A stretch of 64,000 nucleotides of DNA from NCBI RefSeq assembly GCF_022539505.1, contig NC_061510.1:39829047-39893046 (forward strand), written 5' to 3'. Each line of letters opens with the position of its first letter. Positions within the stretch are counted from its first letter, which is position 1. The notes beneath the pieces are model-generated. The model worked only from the letters and a program-made list of their open reading frames with translations. It was not told the origin of the DNA and ran no database searches. The position numbers were made by a program, and so were the translations under genes. Positions 29,397 through 41,591 of this stretch are shown piece after piece. This DNA comes from Lolium rigidum. Taxonomy: Eukaryota; Streptophyta; Magnoliopsida; Poales; Poaceae.

Positions 29397-32300
29397 TCAA
29401 GCTACAGCAGTTTTGGCAGAACCGTTGGCGACGACAGGTTTCTCGGGCGCTGGTTTCTGGGCCACCTTCGCCGCATAAGTAACAGCTGGAGGAGCAGCAA
29501 CTTTCTCTGCTGGAACCTTCTGGTCCGCATTGACACCATTCGGCACAGATGACTTTGGCTTCCCATTAGCGAGATCTGGCTGTTTCTCCCCGTTGACAAC
29601 ATTCGGTGAAGATAAGTTTGGCTTCCCATTGATAATATCCTGCTGTTTCTCTCCGGCAACAGGATTCGGAGCTCTACTGTCCCAGACCTAAATGATTGAA
29701 AAACCAGGACGGAGTTACTACAAAAAGGTCAACACAGCAGACAGTGATGAAAAATTTAATGGATTAACTACAGATTGACATGTACCTGCTTTTGGATCTG
29801 CTGTTGTTTTACTCTCTTTTCCTGCATCAACTTCTGGCGGTTCTCGTAGAAGGTGAAGTCTTCCAGGATAGAGGTCTTGCTGACATGCTCCTTGAATATC
29901 TTCAGCATCTGAACACCTTGCTCAAGGTTTATCTGGATTGTTGACGAGAAGGATTAGACATCTCAAACTCAGTAAACCAAAAAGAATAAACATTCAATGA
30001 CACTTACATCCTGTGTGTCACGGCTGTTTGTGACTGGTTTGCCCTCGTTGTGCTCTAGGATGATGTGCTTGAGAATATTGTTGGGCACATCCTTGACTAT
30101 GTGCCACTTGACAGAGAATGAACCATTCCACTTGTCTTGCTGCCAGTACTCGAGAGTTTTCTCAAAATCAACAGGGCCAGTCATTTCAGCAACACCAACA
30201 AACTGTCCACTTGTATTCACCTGAAAGGTTGAAATGAACGAGATTCAATTAACCTAAGGAATCATATGATGAACATTCTAAAGCAGTAGCAAGTGCAGAG
30301 AACATCCTTACCGAGAAAAACAAGAATATAGGGCAGCTAGAGCTCTTCGCCTGCGCTTCTTGATAAGCAGCATCGAGCTTCTTGTTTCCATTGGTGGTAC
30401 TTGCCCACACACCGTACTTTATACTCTTGTGGATATCATCCTCACTGTATGATTTAATGACAAAAAATTTTGCATCATCATATTGGACAGGAAAATCATC
30501 TAGGTTGAACTGTGCCTTATCAGGTACATCACTAGCAGTCTTGTTTTCACTTGGAGGAAGGGTCTGTCCTTTCACAGCAATAGTAACGGTATGGCCAAAC
30601 GATTTCTGGTTCTTGAAACGACCTGACCTAGGACCCCTGTTCAGCTCAATTGTTCCATCTTGACTCTCATTGCCAAAACCATAATATCCATTGCCACGGC
30701 CTCTGGGCCTGTTGTATCTGTTATCCATAGTAACACCCCACCGACCATATAACCTGGAATCATAGCCATTGCTTCCATAACCACCGCCGTAACCACTGCC
30801 ATAGCCACTGCTTCCATATCCATTGCTTCCATAGCCGCTGCTTCCATAGCCATTGCTTCCATACACAAGTCCATTTTTCACCGAACTTCCATACTGGCTG
30901 TAAGACCGGGTGCTCGGGTACATCCTATTTTGATATGTAGGAGTAGCTGATCCTGTTGTAGTCGCCGGTCTCCCATTGTGCACGCCCTGCAAGAGAACAC
31001 ATATTTCAGCATGCAAACAATATACGGCACAATATAGGCAAGACCTCCTAAACAAAATCAGAATGACGAGATATGCTTTTCTATTTAATTTACCCCAGTA
31101 TGTTCCAGCAGAAGAAAATAATATGGAAGTTCATAGAAATTGCATCCTCAAGAAGCTTAACTTTATCAAAAAAAAAAATTATTCATCCCCATGCAATTGA
31201 TTAGGAAGCAGCGTAGTGACAGCATGTCAGCAAACATGCATGTGCAGACTAAAGGTGAACACAAAATTCCTCATACCCACGCTAATATAAATATTACCAC
31301 ATTACATCTACACTTACCGTCTGCTGCGGTGTGGGGCTCTTGTTCTGATACCTTGCTGAAGAGCCATTGGTACTATAAGCTGAAGTCGGCGTGTGACTAG
31401 CTGCAGTCGTTCTTTGCTGAGCATTCGTATAAGCAGAACCATCGTACCACGCATAGTGTGCTCCTGTGGTGTCATACCCATAGGTTGAGTCCAGATAACC
31501 AGTAGAGGGAACTCCACCTAGCACAGGTGCCCTATAAGTTCCATCAGGGGTCAGTGATGAATTTTGGTAGCTTGACCCAAGGGGCGCAGTTCCGCTGTTA
31601 CTGTGAGCAGTACCATTCGGAACACCGTTTGCGGTTGTTTTGGCAGCATCTGCCTTAGCCGCTGGCTTGTTATCAGTCTTGGCAGAAGGCTGCAGGTCAC
31701 CTTGAGTGGTAGACGGCACAGGGGTAGGAGGCTGATAATACGCAGTTGGATACTGGTAATGCTGTGCGGCAAACATCTGACCATCAACTGTTGGTACCGG
31801 GGAACTAGCTGGAGAGTAGGCACCGTAAGGGGCATACCCATATCCATAAATATCTCCATATACTGGCTGTGAAATTCCAAAGGCCAATTAACAGAGTTAA
31901 TTATGATGTCTATGGAAGAAACACAGCTATATAAGCACACCAAAATGAGATACAAGATGTTGATATTATCATGACAAGATATTAGTGGCAAGCAGATAAC
32001 ACAGATACTTTTCAACAGAACTGAGAAGAAACTGTGGAGAGAGCATTAGCAGCAGAAAATCACATCAAAGGTACAAACCATATCCAAAAAATGTTATTAC
32101 ATATCCTACATGGACGCGACAGGACAGTTCCCAGCAGGCAATAAAAGCAAAAAATCTTCACCATTTATATGCTACGACAATGACGGATGGTGCACATAAT
32201 GATGAGCTGCGACAACACATAAAGCTATAGGATCATATCCTCTTGGCAACTTACTGGGGCAACCTCCACTCCATCTTGATTGACATATCTAGGATATTCA

Positions 32301-33251
32301 TCCCACTCGCTCATTGTTCCATCGTAACCTGGAAGACAGGCACCAAGAGGAACCTTGGTTAGCTAAGGACACAACAAAATACACGAAAGGAAGTCGTGAC
32401 AGAGACGGTAAAATAGGATAGCCAAGCTTTTAATAGCATGATCTCGATAATAATTCCTGGACGGACCCTCACCTCCATAGTAATACGCTGGCAGATAGAA
32501 CATGTTGGGATCGGTAAAATCCTGAACCGCGGGCGTGATGGAGCGGTCCTGCGGGATCGACACGCTGAGCGGCTGGCTGGCCACAGGCCCCTGCTGAAAC
32601 AGTACACACATCAGAATCACTTGTAAACCTGGAGCAAGCCATGCATGAACAATCGGAAGACAGGAGAAGAGAGGTGAATTTTATTACTGTTGTATCAATA
32701 CCTTGGTGGCAGCAGCAGCAGGCTCGGCGGCGCCCGCCGCCTTGGGCTGCGAGTCCAGCGTCATCTTCTGCATCAGATCCGTGGCTTCTTCGCAGATCAA
32801 AACCGTCGAATTAAGGCGTCACAGGGTGAATTCGAGATCCCTAACTAAACCTTGGAAACTAAATCTTGCAACAGAAACGATAATACTTGCTCTGCTAATT
32901 AAAAATTGCTTCTTTTGGAACGACTACAGCTGCTCGCAGGCAGCGTACGAAGCCTTACTTACTACAGTAAAAACGCATCTGGAAAAGTCAAGGCGAGCGG
33001 GCGCGACCGCGAGGACGGACAGGCAGGCGCACAGGGCGTATGGGGCCGGCCGGCGGCCGCCGCCGCCGCCGCCGCACAGTATCAGCGTACCCAACCCAAT
33101 CAACACAGCAAAGCAAGAAAACAAAGTCAGAAAGCGAAGGGAGCACCGAAAGGATACGATCCGCGGCAGGGGCCGGGGCCGGAGCAGGAGCAGCGGCGGC
33201 GGCGGGCGCCGGAGCGGCGGCCGGGGCGGGGGTCGGCGCGACGACGGCCAT
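29397..33251 (-). CDS. YTH-domain m6A RNA-binding protein (ECT type), nine exons
   Basis: Exons on the minus strand: 33251-33158, 32787-32702, 32593-32473, 32328-32255, 31866-31318, 30986-30312, 30220-30008, 29932-29786, 29687-29397. All introns are GT-AG and the total is 2250 nt, 749 residues plus stop. The N-terminus is Ala/Pro-rich, followed by the family motif [19 protein letters not shown] Tyr/Gly/Ser/Asn-rich disordered region (about 126-440, with [12 protein letters not shown] repeats) precedes the YTH domain at about 481-620. Tryptophans 502 (YGVWAST), 559 and 564 (YWQQDKWNG) are placed as the m6A-binding aromatic cage. YTH proteins of this plant group act mainly in the cytoplasm and control fate of methylated mRNAs and organ growth. 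The acceptor of exon 3 could be three bases further in (tandem CAG). Confidence 0.93.
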
Positions 33252-33520
33252 GGTGAGAGAGACGAGATCCCAACGGACGGAGGCAGGTAGGCGAGATCCG
33301 ACGGAGCGCCCGGCCGTTGTCCCCTCTGGATAGGTAGGCGCGCGCGAGCGAGCTTGGGGTAGAGGCGGGCCGAGGTGGGAGGGAGGCGAGCCGCCACCAG
33401 GGGAGGAGACGAGCAGCAGCAGCAGCAGTAGTGGTAGAGTAGTGGTACAGTAGCGTGCTGCGAGGGGAAAAGAGGGGGGTTTAGGGTTAGGGGGCTGGGA
33501 TGATATAGGAAGGGGTGGGT
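33252..33520 (-). promoter_or_regulatory. YTH gene leader and promoter with telo-box and TATA-like element
   Basis: On the minus strand CCCTAACCCTAAA (33480-33493) is a telo-box, common in promoters of plant genes for translation and RNA handling. CCTATATC (33502-33509) lies about 250 nt upstream of the ATG and may be the TATA element. A CAG/CTG-type trinucleotide run is at about 33411-33430 in the leader. Confidence 0.45.
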
Positions 33521-34076
33521 GGGTACCGGGGGAGGGAGGAAGCGCAGACGACCACGGCTCAGTGTGTGCTCACTGGACTTGGGATTCCCCTCCTCCTCTC
33601 CATTTTTCTCCTACCTTTTTTTCATTTGTTTTTTTATTAGGGCTTGTGTGAGTCACTGACTTGTGGCCTTTTCTTTTCTTTAGTGTTTCTTTCTTCTTTC
33701 TTTTCTGTGACGTGAGGGTGTGGATTGATAAAAATTGGTTGCTGCTTTTTTCCTTGGTCCTTTTCTTGGCTTCGTGGGTTTAGGGACCATCTCTAACCTT
33801 TTTCTTTCATCCAAAAAGACATAGGTATATTTGGATAAAAAGGCACAAATTATATGTTAATTTAGATAGCAAGGTATTATACCCGCCACTCAACAAAATC
33901 GTTAATAAGCATGTGAACTACATACGCCAAACGCTTCGTGTATTGTTTCCAGCTCACGCTACAACTGGTACCGAGTGACGGAAAATATTCTGCTAATAAA
34001 GCAGTGAGTAAAAGGAGTATTGTGTGTGTATTACAGCGCACGAAACAGCTCATCGTGCAATGGCCAGCCGCATTGC
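33521..34076. other. YTH upstream flank
   Basis: T-rich and C/T-rich sequence, then ordinary intergenic DNA. No supported gene or repeat before the tandem array. Confidence 0.3.
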
Positions 34077-34665
34077 GCGGCTACTCAAAGCAAGAGTGGC
34101 GTAGTGCGCTGTAAATCAGTGGCCGCAAGTGGCGGTAGCTCACAATCCAGCTGTCGGTGAGCAACGACCTCGTTCCTAAGCTACTAAATGCAGAAACACA
34201 TAATAACATAGTGAATTGTCGGTATATCGGTGGATCCAGCTCATAGCATATCTTATAGCGAGTAATGACACCACGCGGCTACTCAAAGTAATGGTGACGG
34301 AGTGCGCTGTAAATCAGTGGTCGTGAGTGGTGACAACTCACAATGGAAATATCGATGAGCAACGACGTTATTGAGGTACTAAATGGAGAAATGCATAATA
34401 CAGAATAAATCGACGGTGTATCGGTGGATCCAGCTCATAGCATATCTTATAGCGGGTGAAGACACCACGCGGCTACTAAAAGCAATGGCGACGTAGTGCG
34501 TTGTAAATCAGTGGTTGTGAGTGGTGACAACTCACAGTGCAGCTGTCGGTGAGCAACCATGTTACTGAGCTACTAAATGCGAAAACACGTAGTACTAAGT
34601 AAATCGACGGTATATCGGTGGTTCCAACTCATAGCAGATCTTATAGCGAGTAATGACACCACGAG
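34077..34665 (+). repeat. tandem repeat, unit about 195 bp, three copies
   Basis: Units start with CGCGGCTACTCAAAG (34076 and 34275) and CGCGGCTACTAAAAG (34470), spaced 198 and 194 bp. Each contains CTGTAAATCAGTGG, GAGCAACGAC, ATATCGGTGGATCCAGCTCA and TAGCATATCTTATAGCG in the same order, with moderate divergence between units. No coding potential. It lies between the YTH gene and a retroelement LTR. Confidence 0.85.
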
Positions 34666-34771
34666 GTGAGAAAATGAAAAAAAAAAAGGCGCAATTCAAC
34701 GTAGGTAAGTACTCTCTTGGTGGATCTAGGTCACGACTTTTCTCGAGCCGCGGTGCCACTCCCTTACACGA

Positions 34772-36233
34772 TGATGTCTACGCACGCTTCTATTCCTGTA
34801 GACAGTGTTGGGCCTCCAAGAGCAGAGGTTTGTAGAACAGCAGCAAGTTTCCCTTCACCCAAGGTTTATCAAACTCAGGGAGGTAGAGGACAAAGATATC
34901 CCTCTCAAGCAACCCTGCAATTACGATACAAGAAGTCTCTTGTGTCCCCAACACACCTAATACTCTTGTCAGATGTATAGGTGCACTAGTTCGGCGAAGA
35001 GATAGTGAGATGCAAGTGATATGGATGAATATGAGTGGTAATAGCAATCTGAAATAAAGATGGCAGCGAGTAAACATGCAACAGAACAGTAAATAAACGG
35101 AGTTTCGATGCTTAGAAACAAGGTCTAGGGATCATACTTTCACTAGTGGACACTCTCAACATTGATCACATAGCTGAATAAACAAATACTACTTTCTCTA
35201 CACTCTCTTGTTGGATGACAAACACCATTCATTGTGTAGGGCTACAAGAGCTTCCTCAAGCCGGAGTAAACAAGCTCCACAACATTCGGTGTTCATATTT
35301 AAGTAACCTTAGAGTGCATAATAGACCATTGCAGTTATACCGAGTACTAACATATCATGCACACTGTCACCGTCAGGCTATGAAAGGGGGAATAGATCGC
35401 ATCAATACTATCATAGTAATAGTTAACTCCATAATCTACAAGAGATTACAATCATAACCTATACCAAGTACTACATGATGCACACACTCGTCAACATTAC
35501 ATCATGGAGGAGGAATAGAGTACTTTAATAACATCACTAGAGTAGCACATAGATGATATTCAACTAGATCACAAAGCTCATGATCACATAAAGATCACAT
35601 GGGAGAGAGAGATGAACCACATAGCTACGGTACGGCCCTTAGCCTCGGGGGAGAACTACTCCCTCCTCATCATGGGAGACAGCGATGGCGATGAAGATGG
35701 CGGTGGTGTCGATGGAGATGCCTTCCGGGGCACTTCCCCGTCCGGCGGCGTGCGCGAACGGAGACTTCTGTCCCCCGAATCTTGGCTTCGCGATGGCGGC
35801 GGCTCTGGAACTTTTCTCGTATCGTGGCTTATCGGTCTAGGGTTTTCGCGACGGAGACCTTAAGTAGGCGGAAGGGCATCCTCGGAGGGGCCCTGGTGGG
35901 GCCACACCATAGGGGGGGCGCCCCACCCCTTGGCCGCGCCGCCCTGGCGTGTGGGCCCCCCTGGCTCCTCTCTGGCCCTTCTTCGGTGCTCTGGAACCTT
36001 CCGGGAAAAATAAGATGCTGGGCGTTGATTTCGTCCAATTCCGAGAATATTTCCTTACTAGGATTTCTGAAACCAAAAACAGCAGAAAACAGGAACTGGC
36101 ACTTCGGCATCTTGTTAATAGGTTAGTTCCGGAAAATGCATCAAAACGATATGAAGTATGAATAGAACATGTTGGTATTGTCATAAAACTAGCATGGAAC
36201 ATAAGAAATTATAGATACGTTGGAGACGTATCA
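34772..36233 (-). repeat. 3' LTR of family A copy 2 (about 1.46 kb)
   Basis: The minus strand starts TGATACGTCTCCAACG and ends CGTGCGTAGACATCA. It shares both ends with the 5153-6867 LTR but is about 250 bp shorter. Confidence 0.82.
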
Positions 36234-37827
36234 AGCATCCCCAAGCTTAGTTCCTGCTCGCCCTCGAGTAGGTAAACGATAACAAGGATAATTTCTTAAG
36301 TGACATGCTACCAACATGATCTTGATCAATACTATTGTAAAGCATATGAGATGAATGCAGCGATTCGAAGCAATGGTAAAGACAATGAATAAACAACTGA
36401 ATCATATAGCAAAGACTTTTCATGAATAATACTTTCAAGACAAGCATCAATAAGACTTGCATAAGAGTTAACTCATAAAGCAATAAATTCTTAGTAGAAA
36501 GCTTTGAAGCAACACAAAGGAGGATATAAGTTTCAGCAGTTGCTTTCAACTTCAACATGTTTATCTCATGGATAATTGTCAACACAAAGTAATATAACAA
36601 GTGCAATAGGTAAACATGTAAGAATCAATGCACACAGTTGATACAAGTGTTTGCTTCTGGGATAGAAAGAATAGGTAAACTGACTCAACATAAAGTAAAA
36701 AAATGGCCCTTCGCAGAGGGAAGCATGGATTACTATTTTTGTGCTGGAGCTTTTTAAGTTTCGAAATCATATAGAGAGCATAAAAGTAAAGTTTTGAGAG
36801 GTGTTTGTTGTTGTCAACGAATGGTAGTGGGCACTCTAACTACCTCATCAACCAGACTTTCAACAGCGGCTCCCATGAAGGACGTTATCTCTACCAGCAA
36901 GGTAGATCATCCCTCTTCTCTTTTGTTTACACATGTACTTTAGTTTTATTTATGGTTGACACTCCTCCCAACCTTTTGCTTACACAAGCCATGGCTAACC
37001 GAATCCTCGGGTGCCTTCCAACATTCACATACCATGAAGGAGTGTCTATTTGCAAAATTAAGTTGCTTACTGATGAATCAGGGCAAAACACGTGAAAAGA
37101 ATTATTATTAGTGAAGGTTAATTAATTGGGGTTGGGAACCCCGTTGCCAGCTCTTTTTGCAAAATTATTGGATAAGCGGATGAAGCCACTAGTCCATTGG
37201 TGAAAGCTGCCCAACAAGATTGAAAGATAAAACACCACATACTTCCTCATGAGCTATAAAACATTGACACAAATAAGAGATAATAAAGTTTTGAATTGTT
37301 TAAAGGTAGCACATGAAGTATTTACTTGGAATGGCAGAAAATACCACATAGTAGGTAGTTATGGTGGACACTCATGGCATAGGTTTTGGCTCAAGGTTTT
37401 GGATGCACGAGAAGCATTCCCTCTCAGTACAAGGCTTTGGCTAGCAAGGTTGTTTGAAGCAAACTCAAGTATAAAACGGTACAGCAAAACTTACATAAGA
37501 ACATATTGCAAGCATTATAAGACTCTACATCGTCTTCCTTGTTGTTCAAACACCTTAACCAGAAAATATCTAGACTCTAGAGAGACCAATCATGCAAACC
37601 AAATTTTAACAAGCTCTATGTAGTTCTTCATTAATAGGTGCAAAGTACATGATGCAAGAGCTTAAACATGATCTATATGAGCACAACAATTGCCAAGTAT
37701 CAAATTATTCAAGACAATATACCAATTACCACATGAAGCATTTTCTGTTTCCAACCAAATAGCAATGAACGAAGCAGTTTCAACCTTCGCCATGAACATT
37801 AAAAGTAAAGCTAAGAACACCAGTGTT
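34772..37827 (-). mobile_element. family A gypsy element copy 2: 3' LTR and 3' internal region
   Basis: The LTR 34772-36233 (minus) is followed on its inner side by the family purine tract (GCATCCCCAAGC on the plus strand, 36234-36245) and non-coding internal sequence up to the gap at 37828. The left flank CACGA (34767-34771) is the expected target duplication. Internal sequence matches 60623-62300. No ORF is supported; short frames are not conserved with the other copies. Confidence 0.8.
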
Positions 37828-37927
37828 NNNNNNNNNNNNNNNNNNNNNNNNNNNNNNNNNNNNNNNNNNNNNNNNNNNNNNNNNNNNNNNNNNNNNNNNN
37901 NNNNNNNNNNNNNNNNNNNNNNNNNNN
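37828..37927. other. assembly gap (100 N)
   Basis: Exactly 100 N, the conventional size for a gap of unknown length. Family A sequence is on the left and family C gag on the right, so the neighbours are not necessarily adjacent in the genome. Confidence 0.97.
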
Positions 37928-39331
37928 GGGCGGACGAGGTCCACTCCATCGAGCGCGCCTTCGGGTGAGAACCCTTTCCACCCGATGCCATGTGAGCGGG
38001 TTCCGTGAAAAGAGCCGATGAGGTCGGCTTCGAGGATCGCTTTGACCTCGTCATACTTCTTCTTGAGCTCCTCGGTCGGATCCTCGTACGTGATCGGAGT
38101 GCCTTCCGCCATCTCGGATGTAGATGGCGATGCGGTTGATGTCGACGATTGTCCCACCGGGCGTGCCGGAATGTGTTGCGGTCGGGAAACCCACCGGCGA
38201 GCGAGCGACGGGCAACACGGTAGAGCCGGGAGGCTCCCAGGACTGCGGGCTGGCCCTGGTCCCTCCGAGCGACGGCCTGCAAGGTTCGGCACACACGTCC
38301 GATGCTCGGTGCAAGGGCGTGCCACCCGACCTATACCGGTCGGGAAGGTGATGGATGTGCCTCGCTCGGTTTCCTGCATGGCATACACGTAAACATTAAA
38401 TACGAGCCTCGATCGGCTCTCAGGTTGTCCTGTGAATCGGCTCGAAGAGCCGATCCACCCATGATCCGTACGGGGTGTACGAATATATGGTGGTCCTGCT
38501 TGATCAAAATAAAGCTAAAACGACCTACTACGATTTAGGGTTTTCACCACATAATCGGAACATCCTACTCGTGATTGAGCCTGGGCGGCCACGCACGGTG
38601 ATCGTAAACCGACCCTAGGCAAGGCCTAAAAACCAACACGAAGTTGATCCTCGGAACATCCTGTCTAGGGCTAGCAAACTACACCCTACGCGCCACTGGA
38701 TCCTTCAACCCGTTTGTAAGGCCTAACTATGCAGATATTAAACTAATCCCTGAAGAACAAGGAGCAACCATAATGGATCGGATCTACTAAATAATGATCA
38801 AGCGGGGTGCCGCCCTTACACCTAAGATAGGTGTAAAGGCGGCTAGACGTCTAAGGGTTGCACGACGACAGCATATGATACGAAGAACAATGCTAACCCT
38901 AATACATCTAAGATAACTACGTTGCTCGCCATCAAAAAGGCTTCAGTACGAGCAACGCATGAACAACGAATAAACGTGTACTGCCTAGATCGCAAGATGC
39001 GATCTAGGCAGCATGATGCTTACCGGAAGAAACCCTCGAGACAAGGGAGTTGGCGATGCGCCTAGATTGGTTTGTGGTGAACGTGATTGTTGTTTATTTC
39101 ATAAACCCTAGATACATATTTATAGTCCGTAGACTTTCTAACGTGGGAATAATCCCAACCGGGAGCCAAACTCTATCTAATCGACACGTATCCTACTATA
39201 TTACAGATACACGGGCAAACTAGCCCAAACTTTGCATATAAGGCCGATTCACGTATATTCTTCCATGTATATTATTCAAGCCCATCTTGATCGCGGCCCA
39301 CCTCTGACTCGGTCAAATTCTGGTGATAACA
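37928..39331 (-). mobile_element. family C gypsy element copy 2: 5' LTR and gag start, cut by the gap
   Basis: The 5' LTR 38172-39331 (about 1160 bp) is followed on the minus strand by the primer site and gag start MAEGTPITYED (ATG at 38112), which reads about 60 codons into the gap. The LTR start sits directly in the pol gene of another gypsy element at 39332; the outer flank GTTAG (39332-39336) is the expected target duplication. It is very similar to copy 1 (3191-4588). Confidence 0.85.
38172..39331 (-). repeat. 5' LTR of family C copy 2
   Basis: Same ends as the LTR 3421-4588 (TGTTATCACC...CCGCAACACA on the minus strand). Small insertions, deletions and substitutions separate the two copies, so they are independent insertions of one family. 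Confidence 0.85.
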
Positions 39332-40819
39332 GTTAGCAGGTCTATCCTTTAGCTCCCGGAAATTGACAAGGTAGTACGATCCGTTGTGAAGTACTTTGCT
39401 AATGACAAAGGGTCCTTCCGATGGATATTGTAGCTTATGGTCTTTCACCTGACGAAGGCGGAGGACCAAGTCTCCGGCCATCAATGAGCGATTCCGAACT
39501 CGACGGCTATGATAGCGTCGGAGTTTCTGCTGGTATATGGTGGAGCGTTGGTCAGCTAGGTTCCGAGCTTCTTCTATCAGGTCCACAGATAGCTGTCTGG
39601 CCTCGTCAGCAGTTCCTTCGTTATGGGCGGAGACTCGCGGTGAATCGTGGATGATGTCGGAGGGGAGCACGGCTTCGGATCCGTATATCAGAAAGAACGG
39701 GGTAAATCCGGTTGATCTGTTAGGGGTAGTTCGCAAACTCCACAGAACAGAGTCTAATTCCTCCACCCAAGCTCTAGCTACGCATCGCAGCGGTTCTTCA
39801 AGGCGTGGTTTAATTCCGGATAGTATGAGGTCATTTGCTCTTTCGACCTGACCATTGGATTGTGGATGAGCCACTGATGCTAGGTCCAGTCGAATCCCTA
39901 CGTCATGGCAGTAATCCTTTAATTCTCCTTGCGCGAAGTTTGTGCCATTATCTGTGATTATGTTGTGTGGGATGCCGAATCTCGTCACGAGGCTGCAGAC
40001 AAATTTTAGTGCCGTAGCACCGTCGGCCTTTCTCACTGGCTTTGCCTCGATCCACTTACTGAACTTGTCAACAGCGATCAGGAGGTACTCAAAACCATCA
40101 GGAGATGATTTCTTTAGTTTACCAACCATATCGAGCCCCCAGACCGCAAATGGCCAGGTGATGGGGATGGTCTTCAGCTCTTGGGCTGGAGCGTTTGGTT
40201 GAGTAGCGTAGTATTGGCAACCTCGGCAGGTCTTTACCAGCTTGTCAGCATCTTCTTTAGCTGTGAGCCAGTACAGCCCAAGCCGAAAAGCTTTTGCAAC
40301 GAGTGACCTGGGAGCGGCATGATGCCCGCAGTCCCCTGCATGGATCTCTCTGAGTATCTCAATACCATCTTGGTTAGAGACGCATTTGAGAAATACCCCT
40401 GTTGCGCTTCGTTTGTAGAGCTGTCCGTCAACGATTGTGTAGGATCTTGCTCGTCTGATGATCTGTCGTGCGAGGACCTCGTCCTCAGGCAACTTCGATC
40501 GATGAGGTAGTCCAGGAAAGGCTGCGTCCGAGTCGGAGTGATAGCCATCACTTCTCTGGCCGGGAGATACTGCCACGTCCGGGTTTTTCGGGTTAGCGCC
40601 CTTCACCGAGGGTATCGATAGATGCTCCGAGGAAAATACCGGGCGGAATTGGTTTCTGCCGGATCCAAGCTTGGATAGCATGTCTGCCGCTGCGTTGTCG
40701 TCTCTCTCGACGTACTTGACTTCGTATCCGAGGAAGCACTTGGCGATCTCGTCAACTCGTCTCCGTAAGCCGCCATGACGGAGTTTACGCGTTCCAGGTT
40801 CGGCTACTTGCTGTGCCAC
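39332..40819 (-). pseudogene. gypsy (Tat-type) integrase, 3' end replaced by the family C LTR
   Basis: A long open frame covers the RNase H tail (VKYVERDDNAAADMLSKLGS), the zinc-binding region (HAGDCGHH ... CRGCQ) and the DDE core (VWGLDMVG, IITDNGTNFAQG, QSNGQVERAN), followed by a chromo-like/C-terminal part ending NFRELKDRPA. From 39331 the frame continues about 20 codons into the family C LTR, so the annotated protein end is artificial. All three catalytic acidic residues are present. Confidence 0.88.
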
Positions 40820-41591
40820 CGGGTCGGAATCTCCGCGAGCAAATAATGTGCTTGATCCCTATCTCCTTAGCGATGCGCAGACCGTGCGAGTAGAGCCTCG
40901 TATTCCGCAATGTTATTTGTAGCTTCGAAGTGGATCTGCGAACGTCTTTGCGGTTCTTCTCCGGTAGGGGACTTCGGGGTGACTCCGGCTCCTGAGCCTT
41001 GATGCTGCTTGGATCCATCGAAGTGCATAACCCATGTCTCTGGTTCCGGCTCCAGACTTGTATCCAGAGCTTCTGTCCAATCTGCAACAAAATCCGCCAA
41101 GACCTAGGATTTAACCGCGGTCCTGGCTTTGTAGTTGATGTCGAAGGCGGATAATTCAGTGCCCCATTTTGCTGTGCGTCCTGTTGCGTCAGCGTTATTG
41201 AGAATCTTTGACAGCGGAGCTTTGCTCCACGGCCTCATTCTTGGATGTTCTCGGAAATAGTGCCTCGGCTTCCCGCTACCTAGGAAAACTCCATAGGCTA
41301 GCTTTTGAAAGTGAGGATATCTTTGTTTGGATTCCGTAAGCACTTCGCTAATGTAGTAGACTGGCCTTTGGACTCCATACTCGTTTCCTTCTTCCTGTCG
41401 CTCCACCACGATGACGAGGCTGATGACTCTGTTGGTAGCCGTCAGGTAAAGGAGCATAGGCTCTGACTCTCCTGGTGCTGCTAGAATAGGTGGGGAGGTG
41501 AGTATTTCCTTCAACCCTTGAAGTGTTGCATCTGCTGCCTCGTCCCAGACAAATTTGTCTGTCTTCTTCAATAGCTTGTACAGGGGTAGTG
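40820..41591 (-). pseudogene. gypsy RT/RNase H remnant (Tat type)
   Basis: 41591-41104 gives LPLYKLLKKTDKFVWDEAAD, PPILAAPGESEPMLLYLTAT and VYYISEVLTESKQRYPHFQK, the RT thumb to RNase H link. 41100-40867 gives ETWVMHFDGSKQHQGSGAGV and NNIAEYEALLA (RNase H Asp and Glu). Frameshifts lie near 41100 and 40850. The RT catalytic part is missing because another element starts at 41592. Confidence 0.82.

Noticed and set aside
33040..33397. GC-rich ORFs around the first YTH exon on several frames
   Set aside because: They overlap the Ala/Pro-rich first exon and leader of the YTH gene; only the frame starting at 33251 joins in phase with the following exons.
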